From contig WTKI01000405.1 in assembly GCA_011524425.1 (NCBI GenBank), forward strand, positions 7,741 to 13,217: DNA of 5,477 bases. Reading direction: 5' to 3'. The first letter of the stretch is position 1; every line of letters begins with the position of its first letter. The notes beneath the pieces are model-generated. The model was not told the origin of the DNA. It searched no databases and saw only the letters and a program-made list of their open reading frames with translations. The stretch is from Altererythrobacter sp. (GTDB lineage: Bacteria; Pseudomonadota; Alphaproteobacteria; Sphingomonadales; Sphingomonadaceae). Made by a program: the position numbers and the translations under genes. Positions 1 to 4,667 of this stretch are shown one piece after another.

Positions 1-467
1 TCACCTGCCTTGCTGGTGTGATCCATAACAACGATGATCTTTTTTACGCCGGCGACCAGATCCATCGCACCACCCATCCCCTTGATCATCTTGCCCGGGA
101 TCATCCAGTTCGCGATGTCGCCATTCTCAGCGACTTCCATCGCGCCCAGAACAGTCAAATCGATATGACCTCCGCGGATCATGGAAAAACTGGTCGCACT
201 GTCGAAATAGGCAGAATGCGGCAGCTCGCTGATGGTCTGCTTGCCCGCATTAATCAGGTCAGCATCGATTTCATCCTCATAAGGGAACGGTCCAATGCCC
301 AGCATGCCATTCTCGCTCTGAAGAGTGACATGCATGCCTTCAGGAATGTGGTTTGCCACCAGCGTGGGAATGCCAATGCCAAGATTGACATAATAACCAT
401 CCTCTAACTCACGAGCGGCGCGAGCTGCCATTTCATCGCGATTCCAGCCAGTAGGTGCTTCAGACAT
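1..467 (-). CDS. scoB: 3-oxoacid CoA-transferase subunit B (partial, 3' end outside window)
   Basis: Beta subunit of the cytoplasmic heterodimeric CoA-transferase that moves CoA from succinyl-CoA to acetoacetate (or a related 3-oxoacid). The 155 visible residues start [18 protein letters not shown] and show the family landmarks in order: the glycine-rich NLGIGIPT at about 28-35, SENG at 51-54 (Glu52 is the expected catalytic glutamate that forms the glutamyl-CoA thioester), and [13 protein letters not shown] at about 100-112. Family members are usually about 210-220 residues, so roughly the last 55-65 are missing beyond the left edge. The ATG at 465-467 is chosen because AGGA lies 9 bases upstream and the N-terminus matches the family. 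It follows the phosphatase gene by 23 bases and is probably co-transcribed with scoA. The exact acyl substrate (acetoacetate versus 3-oxoadipate, as in PcaJ) cannot be fixed from sequence; no aromatic-degradation genes are visible beside it. Confidence 0.95.
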   Translation of the reverse strand, partial: MSEAPTGWNRDEMAARAARELEDGYYVNLGIGIPTLVANHIPEGMHVTLQSENGMLGIGPFPYEDEIDADLINAGKQTISELPHSAYFDSATSFSMIRGGHIDLTVLGAMEVAENGDIANWMIPGKMIKGMGGAMDLVAGVKKIIVVMDHTSKAG

Positions 468-476
468 TGCGGTCGG

Positions 477-480
477 TCCT
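477..480 (-). promoter_or_regulatory. Ribosome binding site of scoB
   Basis: The minus-strand sequence AGGA (within AGGACCGACC) ends 9 bases before the scoB ATG. It is the only clear Shine-Dalgarno-like site in the 23-base gap after the phosphatase stop, and it suggests scoB has its own initiation rather than depending only on coupling. Confidence 0.6.
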
Positions 481-490
481 GTGTTTAAAA

Positions 491-1141
491 TCAAGCGGAT
501 TGTAAAATTGGTGACGGGAGCAAGAACCAGCCTTTTCCCATGATCGGAGCAAGCTCGCGGGCATCGGCCGGTTCTTTCAGATAATCGAAAAGCTCATCGA
601 AGTCAGCATAGGTGTCGCCGGCAATGGCAAGAACGCAATAACTTTTCGCCAAGGTCTTGCGCCTTTCCTGCTTGCGCTGTCCGTTAATCGATTGAAGCAG
701 CAAGAGATCAGAACCATTTGGATCGAGCCCGCTTGCAGCAAGCATAGTGCGGACCTCTTGTGCACGAGCCATCGAATGGTCTGAAATCCACGCAATCTGG
801 ATGCGATTGAACCGCAGATATTCGAGCGCTTGCACCAATTGTGCGTCAGCCTTCTCGCTCGCGTCCAAAACGAACAAGCCATCCTGCGGATCAAGATCGA
901 ATAGCACGGCAGGTTCAAGCCGCTCACAAGCGGTTCTCACCCCGTCCAGCGCTTGCGGCCTGGCCAGCAAAGCGGATGTGCGCCGCGCTTCTGTCTGCGC
1001 GTGAAGCACCATTGGCAAGACATAATCCAGCAGAGCATCGATTCCCAAGTCTGCCTCTGGTTTTTCGGACAAATGCAACTGTGCAGGCGCCGTTGTGGCG
1101 ACTGTGAGCGCAAGACAGGCAAAGGGAAGAGCAATCCGCAA
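491..1141 (-). CDS. Secreted HAD-superfamily acid phosphatase-like protein
   Basis: Predicted exported HAD-fold phosphohydrolase of 216 residues, resembling the class B/C acid phosphatases (lipoprotein e(P4)-like). Residues 1-20 form a Sec signal peptide ending APA|Q, with no lipobox cysteine, so a soluble periplasmic product is expected. HAD elements seen: motif I FDLDP (Asp82, Asp84), motif II in IAWISDHS (Ser120), candidate motif III lysines at 157, 162 and 166, and motif [11 protein letters not shown] (Asp176, Asp180). Only about 34 residues separate motifs I and II, so any cap is minimal. Motif I lacks the usual DxDET/DxDGT ending (here DLDPQDG), which leaves activity uncertain. The start is a TTG 13 bases after the scoA stop. 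It is preferred because an in-frame TAG lies just one codon upstream and the next in-frame ATG (residue 44) would remove the signal peptide. No good ribosome site precedes it, so translation is probably coupled to scoA. The substrate is unknown. Confidence 0.8.
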   Translation of the reverse strand: MRIALPFACLALTVATTAPAQLHLSEKPEADLGIDALLDYVLPMVLHAQTEARRTSALLARPQALDGVRTACERLEPAVLFDLDPQDGLFVLDASEKADAQLVQALEYLRFNRIQIAWISDHSMARAQEVRTMLAASGLDPNGSDLLLLQSINGQRKQERRKTLAKSYCVLAIAGDTYADFDELFDYLKEPADARELAPIMGKGWFLLPSPILQSA

Positions 1142-1144
1142 GGT

Positions 1145-1172
1145 CTAAGGCGCTCTAAGCGCTCGCTCGCTC
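1145..1172 (-). repeat. Short tandem repeats at the scoA-phosphatase junction
   Basis: Two small repeat tracts abut. One is three copies of the tetranucleotide GAGC (1161-1172) inside the last scoA codons. The other is a near-tandem pair, AGCGCTTAG then AGCGCCTTAG, each carrying a TAG. The first TAG (1155-1157) ends scoA; the second (1145-1147) is in frame with the phosphatase and blocks an earlier start. GCGCT/AGCGC can also fold with the scoA stop in a three-base loop (1150-1162). Confidence 0.6.
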
Positions 1173-1877
1173 GCGCGTGGTCGTGAATTCGATCTTCTTG
1201 TCATAGGGGCTTCCGACAATCATGCGATTGACAAACACGCCTGGCAAATGGATCGCATCAGGATCAAGCGAACCGGTTGGGACAATCTCTTCCACTTCGA
1301 TAATGCAGGTCTTGCCGCAAGTGGCTGCGGGCTGGTTAAAGTTGCGCGCGGTCTTGCGGAAAACGGCATTGCCTGTCTCGTCGGCCTTCCAAGCTTTGAC
1401 GATGGAGAGATCGGCAAAGATCCCGTTTTCAAGAATGAAAGTTTCTTCTTCGCCATCGCGACCGACAAAGGTTTTGTGCTCCTTGCCTTCCGCGACCTGC
1501 GTGCCAACACCTGTCTTGGTATAAAAGCCGGGAATTCCAGCACCGCCAGCGCGCATACGCTCAGCCAAGGTGCCTTGCGGGCAAAATTCAACTTCAAGTT
1601 CGCCTGAAAGGAATTGACGCTCGAACTCCTTATTCTCGCCGACATAGGAGCTGATCATCTTAGCCACTTGCTGGGTGCGCAGCAGCATGCCGATGCCCTC
1701 ATTATCAATTCCGGCATTGTTGCTGGCGAAAGTCAGCCCCTTTACACCGCTGTCCCGGATGGCTTCCAACAGCCTCTCTGGAATGCCGCAAAGGCCAAAG
1801 CCTCCACTAGCGATCAGCATGTCGTCTTTGAGCAAACCTTCGAGGGCTGCAGCGGCATTAGGGTAAAGCTTGTTCAT
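1155..1877 (-). CDS. scoA: 3-oxoacid CoA-transferase subunit A
   Basis: Alpha subunit of the succinyl-CoA:3-ketoacid (acetoacetate) CoA-transferase, partner of the ScoB encoded two genes downstream; a cytoplasmic enzyme of ketone-body and short-chain acyl metabolism. The protein is 240 residues, the normal length. Landmarks: GGFGLCGIPE at 25-34 (CoA-binding glycine-rich segment), ASNNAG at 51-56, EFCPQGTLAERMRAGGAGIPG from about 97 to 117 (the CoA-transferase family I signature region), and RNFNQPAAT at 178-186. The ATG at 1875-1877 is chosen because the family starts M-K/N-K-x-YP and a purine-rich GAGAG lies about 8 bases upstream. An in-frame GTG at 1911-1913 would add 12 residues that do not resemble the family. 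It is the first gene of the minus-strand unit. A copy of the repeated motif TTCGCACYYGCASAA lies 20-31 bases before its ATG, a plausible control site. No convincing promoter was identified. Confidence 0.95.
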   Translation of the reverse strand: MNKLYPNAAAALEGLLKDDMLIASGGFGLCGIPERLLEAIRDSGVKGLTFASNNAGIDNEGIGMLLRTQQVAKMISSYVGENKEFERQFLSGELEVEFCPQGTLAERMRAGGAGIPGFYTKTGVGTQVAEGKEHKTFVGRDGEEETFILENGIFADLSIVKAWKADETGNAVFRKTARNFNQPAATCGKTCIIEVEEIVPTGSLDPDAIHLPGVFVNRMIVGSPYDKKIEFTTTRERASA

Positions 1878-1896
1878 GCGAAGCTCTCTAGCGTTG

Positions 1897-1908
1897 TGCG
1901 GGTGCGAA
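1897..1908 (-). promoter_or_regulatory. Copy 1 of motif TTCGCACYYGCA, upstream of scoA
   Basis: The minus strand reads TTCGCACCCGCA followed by CAA, 20 bases before the scoA ATG. It matches the two plus-strand copies at 2098 and 2118 at every non-degenerate position of TTCGCACYYGCASAA. Its place just ahead of scoA suggests an operator for a regulator of the operon; the regulator is not identifiable. Confidence 0.4.
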
Positions 1909-1973
1909 GTCACGATTCATTGAGAATGAAAACCGACATATTTGATCTCCGCAGATAAGCGTTGACTTAATCA

Positions 1974-2000
1974 TGCGAGTGGCCTGAAGAGGCCGCTGCA
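1974..2000 (+). other. Hairpin upstream of the scoA-cdc48 intergenic core
   Basis: Ten base pairs (arms TGC-AGTGGCC and GGCCGCTGCA, with one bulged G at 1977) close a six-base loop TGAAGA. One pair is T1980-G1995, which is G-U in plus-strand RNA but an A-C mismatch in minus-strand RNA, so the fold favours a plus transcript. No T-run follows on either strand, so it is not an intrinsic terminator. Its role is unknown. Confidence 0.4.
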
Positions 2001-2043
2001 CGGAACGGGCTAAATATCTCGAAACGCGCCATTTTTATTCAAC

Positions 2044-2073
2044 TGCAATAAGGTTGACGGATCCGTAATTGCA
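2044..2073. repeat. Nested inverted repeat with perfect palindrome ACGGATCCGT
   Basis: TGCAAT (2044-2049) and ATTGCA (2068-2073) are exact inverted copies. Between them is the perfect 10-base palindrome ACGGATCCGT (2057-2066). The symmetry fits a dimeric DNA-binding protein better than an RNA fold, since the inner palindrome has no loop. A binding role is inference only. Confidence 0.35.
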
Positions 2074-2097
2074 AAAAACGCAACTTTCCATGTCCTT

Positions 2098-2129
2098 TTC
2101 GCACTTGCACAAAACCCTTCGCACCTGCA
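2098..2129 (+). promoter_or_regulatory. Copies 2 and 3 of motif TTCGCACYYGCA, 20 bases apart
   Basis: TTCGCACTTGCA (2098-2109) and TTCGCACCTGCA (2118-2129) are direct repeats with one mismatch and a period of exactly 20 bases, about two helical turns. That phasing suits cooperative binding of a regulator on one DNA face. They could instead be repeated single-stranded elements of an RNA, because they lie before the terminator on the same strand. Confidence 0.4.
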
Positions 2130-2170
2130 GAAAGAACGGGCCTTACAGGCATCCTCTCCCAAGACTTTCA

Positions 2171-2204
2171 TGCCCGGTTGGTTCTCCAGCCGGGCATTTT
2201 TCTT
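2171..2204 (+). terminator. Strong Rho-independent terminator, plus strand
   Basis: The arms TGCCCGGTTGG (2171-2181) and CCAGCCGGGCA (2186-2196) form an 11-pair stem with one G-U and a four-base loop TTCT, followed at once by TTTTTCTT. The G-U pair and the T-run both orient it to the plus strand; no A-run precedes it, so it is not bidirectional. It lies 132 bases before the cdc48 ATG. Confidence 0.85.
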
Positions 2205-2260
2205 GCTTATGCCTCTTGCGCCTTTCCCTCTAAACGCACAGATCAGTTGGACCATCCAAG

Positions 2261-2297
2261 TGCTTGCTTGATTACACGTTTTTGTGGTGTGCAAGCA
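2261..2297 (+). other. Imperfect hairpin in the probable 5' region of cdc48
   Basis: TGCTTGC (2261-2267) pairs with GCAAGCA (2291-2297). After a one-sided bulge of six bases, ACAC pairs with GTGT (2274-2277 with 2287-2290). The hairpin ends about 40 bases before the cdc48 ATG and has no following T-run. It could be a 5' UTR element or an operator; neither is shown. Confidence 0.3.
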
Positions 2298-2321
2298 TTG
2301 TCATTTGCATATGTGCCTGCC

Positions 2322-2327
2322 GAGGAG
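2322..2327 (+). promoter_or_regulatory. Ribosome binding site of cdc48
   Basis: GAGGAG lies 9 bases before the cdc48 ATG (2337). A second, out-of-frame ATG at 2333 lies only 5 bases after it and opens a three-codon frame ATG CAT GGC TAA that overlaps the true start. The frame of 2337 is fixed by the full-length Cdc48 protein. Confidence 0.75.
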
Positions 2328-2336
2328 TGAAGATGC

Positions 2337-4649
2337 ATGGCTAAAGCCAGCACCAAACAAGAAGTTGAAGATAAGCAAGTACGGCTTCAGGTTGCGCCTG
2401 CACGGCAGGAAGAATCAGGCCAGGGGATAGCACGGATGCCTCGGTCCGCGTTTCAAGCGCTGGGGATCACTGAAGGCGATATTGTTGAGGTGTCAGGCAA
2501 GCGCAGTAGCCCCGCGATCGCCATGGCCGCTTACCCGGAAGATGATGCATTAGAGGTTGTGCGGCTCGACGGGTTACAGCGCGGCAATTCCGAAGCAGCA
2601 TCCGGAGAGCATGTCACCATTACCCGTTCTCAATCGCGGCCGGCAAAGCGGGTCGTCTTCGCGCCAGCACAACGTGAAATGCGCTTGCAAGGCCCATCGC
2701 AGGCTTTGAAACGAAATTTCTTCAGACGCCCTTTGGTCACGGGCGACTTGGTTGCGACGACTGGGCAGCAACCGGTCCAAAACATGCCGGCTGATGTTAG
2801 ACAGCTCCTGCGCGCGCCTGCCTATGCTCTCACACAAATCCGCCTGTCCGTTGTTGCAACGACGCCAAAAGGCATCGTGCATATAGACGAAAACACTGAA
2901 GTTGAGCTTCGTTCTGAATTTGAAGAGGCTCGCGATGCTCGCGCCGTTGTCAATTACGATGATGTCGGAGGGATGGATGAAACGATCCAGCAACTTCGCG
3001 AAATGGTCGAGCTGCCTTTGCGATACCCAGAACTGTTTACTCGGCTTGGGGTTGATCCGCCTAAGGGCGTACTTCTGCATGGACCTCCTGGCACAGGCAA
3101 GACGCGTTTGGCTCAGGCCGTTGCCAACGAATCCGATGCAAATTTCCTGACAATCAATGGCCCGGAGATCATGGGTTCGGGGTATGGCGAAAGCGAGAAG
3201 CGCCTGCGCGAAGTGTTTGAACAGGCGACCTCTTCCTCTCCAGCAATCATCTTCATAGACGAAATCGATTCGATTGCCCCCAAGCGTAGCCAAGTGCCAG
3301 GCGAAGCAGAAAAGCGTCTGGTGGCGCAACTGCTGACTTTGATGGACGGGATCGAAGCGCGCGCTAATCTGGTTGTGATTGCGGCAACAAACCGGCCCGA
3401 TGCGATTGACGAGGCTTTGCGCAGACCAGGGCGCTTTGATCGTGAGATTGTGATCGGGGTGCCTGATCAAAGTGGGCGGCGCGAAATTCTCGCTATTCAC
3501 ACTCGCGGTATGCCTCTGGGCGATGGCGTAAATCTCGAGGAATTGGCGCGAGTCACTCACGGGTTTGTAGGCGCCGATATCGCGGCTTTGGCACGCGAGG
3601 CCGCGATCGATGCCGTGCGCCGGATCATGCCCAAGCTGGATCTCGATGAACGCACTATTCCAGCAGAAGTGTTGGAAGAGCTTTGCGTCACCCGCGATGA
3701 TTTCCTGCAAGCGCTTAAGCGAATCCAGCCAAGTGCTATGCGCGAAGTCATGGTCCAGATGCCCAATGTCGGTTGGGACGACATCGGCGGTGTCGGTGAT
3801 GCGATTGACAAGCTTAAGGAAGGTATTGAGTTGCCGCTCAAGAACCCTGAGGCTTTTCGCCGTTTAGGCATCCGTCCAGCCAAAGGCTTCCTGCTCTATG
3901 GCCCACCGGGAACGGGCAAGACGTTGCTTGCCAAAGCCGTTGCCAAAGAAGCTGAGGCAAATTTCATTTCCATGAAATCGAGCGATCTTCTTTCTAAATG
4001 GTATGGCGAGAGCGAGCAGCAAATCAGCCGTATGTTCCAGCGCGCGCGCGCGGTTGCACCATGCGTCGTGTTTATCGATGAGATTGACAGCCTTGTGCCT
4101 GCCAGAGGGTCCGGCCAGGGCGAGCCGCAGGTCACAGGCCGCGTGGTCAATACCGTTCTGGCGGAAATGGACGGGATGGAAGACTTGCAATCCATCGTTG
4201 TTATTGGCGCGACCAACCGTCCTACTCTGGTCGATCCTGCCTTGCTTCGACCCGGGCGGTTCGACGAGCTCGTCTATGTTGGAACGCCCGATAAGCCCGG
4301 GCGCATTCATATCCTTGAAATCCACACCGAGGGTATGCCGCTCGCAAAGGACGTCGACCTTGCTGATGTTGCAGAAGCGACAGACCGCTTTACTGGAGCT
4401 GATCTTGAAGACGTTGTCCGGCGCGCCGGCCTAAACGCATTGCGCCGGTTAGGTGGCGACGTAAATGAGGTGGCGAAAGAGGACTTTGACGAAGCGCTTA
4501 AAGATTCGCGCGCAACCGTTACTTCCAAGATGGAAGCAGAGTATCGCAAGATGCGCGGGGAACTCAAAAAGCGCGCGGCAGAGGTCAATCCTATCGGCTT
4601 CATCCACGATGGTATGATCGAATCAACGCGCGCGAAGAAACACGATTAG
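2337..4649 (+). CDS. cdc48: Cdc48/p97/VAT-like tandem AAA+ ATPase
   Basis: Complete bacterial Cdc48-family protein of 770 residues, predicted to form a cytoplasmic hexameric ring that unfolds or extracts proteins by threading them through its pore. Domains: N domain about 13-185 (double-psi barrel plus second barrel), D1 about 205-460, D2 about 475-725. D1 has Walker A GPPGTGKT 249-256 (Lys255), Walker B IIFIDEID 304-311 (Glu309), sensor Asn352 and arginine fingers Arg363/Arg366. D2 has Walker A 522-529 (Lys528), Walker B VVFIDEID 577-584 (Glu582), sensor Asn627 and Arg638/Arg641, so both rings should hydrolyse ATP. The D2 pore has KWYGES (Trp555, Tyr556); the D1 pore has SGYGES (Tyr283). The C-terminus ends in KKHD with no HbYX proteasome-docking motif. 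No Ufd1/Npl4-like partner gene is adjacent. It is a single-gene unit behind its own leader and runs towards polA. Substrates and adaptors in bacteria of this type are not established. Confidence 0.95.
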   Translation: MAKASTKQEVEDKQVRLQVAPARQEESGQGIARMPRSAFQALGITEGDIVEVSGKRSSPAIAMAAYPEDDALEVVRLDGLQRGNSEAASGEHVTITRSQSRPAKRVVFAPAQREMRLQGPSQALKRNFFRRPLVTGDLVATTGQQPVQNMPADVRQLLRAPAYALTQIRLSVVATTPKGIVHIDENTEVELRSEFEEARDARAVVNYDDVGGMDETIQQLREMVELPLRYPELFTRLGVDPPKGVLLHGPPGTGKTRLAQAVANESDANFLTINGPEIMGSGYGESEKRLREVFEQATSSSPAIIFIDEIDSIAPKRSQVPGEAEKRLVAQLLTLMDGIEARANLVVIAATNRPDAIDEALRRPGRFDREIVIGVPDQSGRREILAIHTRGMPLGDGVNLEELARVTHGFVGADIAALAREAAIDAVRRIMPKLDLDERTIPAEVLEELCVTRDDFLQALKRIQPSAMREVMVQMPNVGWDDIGGVGDAIDKLKEGIELPLKNPEAFRRLGIRPAKGFLLYGPPGTGKTLLAKAVAKEAEANFISMKSSDLLSKWYGESEQQISRMFQRARAVAPCVVFIDEIDSLVPARGSGQGEPQVTGRVVNTVLAEMDGMEDLQSIVVIGATNRPTLVDPALLRPGRFDELVYVGTPDKPGRIHILEIHTEGMPLAKDVDLADVAEATDRFTGADLEDVVRRAGLNALRRLGGDVNEVAKEDFDEALKDSRATVTSKMEAEYRKMRGELKKRAAEVNPIGFIHDGMIESTRAKKHD

Positions 4650-4667
4650 TGCGTGGATCTTAGTGCG
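4646..4667. repeat. Eight-base direct repeat spanning both stop codons of the convergent pair
   Basis: TTAGTGCG occurs at 4646-4653 and 4660-4667. The first copy contains the cdc48 stop TAG (plus), the second the polA stop TAA (minus). The space between the two genes is 10 bases, and neither side shows a stem followed by a T-run. Confidence 0.5.

Larger units (their letters stand above)
2080..2204 (+). ncRNA. Candidate small RNA or leader ending at the 2171-2204 terminator
   Basis: A strong plus-strand intrinsic terminator ends here with no plus-strand protein gene before it in the window, since scoA points the other way. Something short should therefore be transcribed into it. The sequence before the hairpin is rich in unpaired pyrimidines, including CATCCTCTCCC at 2150-2160, of the kind that in known alphaproteobacterial sRNAs pairs with Shine-Dalgarno sites. 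Short segments upstream (CGGGC 2137-2141 and GGCAT 2148-2152) could pair with the 5' arm of the terminator, so attenuation of cdc48 is an alternative. No promoter could be placed; the left boundary is a guess. It matches no RNA family I can name. Confidence 0.3.
1878..2336. other. Divergent intergenic region between scoA and cdc48
   Basis: These 459 bases hold no convincing protein gene: open frames here lack a ribosome site or recognisable protein character. They do hold three copies of a 15-base motif, a nested inverted repeat (2044-2073), a hairpin (1974-2000), a strong plus-strand terminator (2171-2204), a small inverted repeat TTGGA-CCA-TCCAA (2247-2259) and a 5' hairpin near the cdc48 start (2261-2297). 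An 8-base repeat GAACGGGC occurs at 2003-2010 and 2134-2141. Promoters for scoA and cdc48 must lie here, but no clear -35/-10 pair stands out. TTGGAC-N17-GATTAC (2247-2275) is the least bad cdc48 candidate and matches the consensus only weakly. Confidence 0.7.

Noticed and set aside
18..407. 129-residue plus-strand frame opposite scoB
   Set aside because: The minus strand encodes well-conserved ScoB with its catalytic SENG motif over the same bases, so this frame is a shadow.
1878..1913. GTG start that would extend ScoA by 12 residues
   Set aside because: The extension does not match the family N-terminus, and the ATG at 1877 has GAGAG upstream. The stretch contains a regulatory-looking motif copy instead.
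1962..1990. TTGACT as a -35 box for a plus-strand promoter
   Set aside because: At 16-18 bases spacing the -10 region has no TATAAT-like sequence; it reads TGAAGA within a hairpin loop.
2002..2028. GGAAC resembling the -35 of an EcfG general-stress promoter
   Set aside because: No CGTT lies 16-18 bases downstream; the nearest sequence is CGCG, so only half the promoter is present.
2054..2082. TTGACG as a -35 box
   Set aside because: There is no acceptable -10 at normal spacing (the region reads AAAAACGCA), and the hexamer partly belongs to the palindrome.
2010..2294. 94-residue minus-strand frame in the intergenic region
   Set aside because: It runs through the terminator stem and the repeated motifs, has no clear ribosome site, and its product resembles no family I know. 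A real small gene cannot be fully excluded.
2574..3710. 378-residue open frame on the minus strand inside cdc48
   Set aside because: It is antisense to the conserved AAA domains, its translation looks like no known family (many Cys/His/Arg), and a long antisense frame is a common by-product of coding composition on the other strand.
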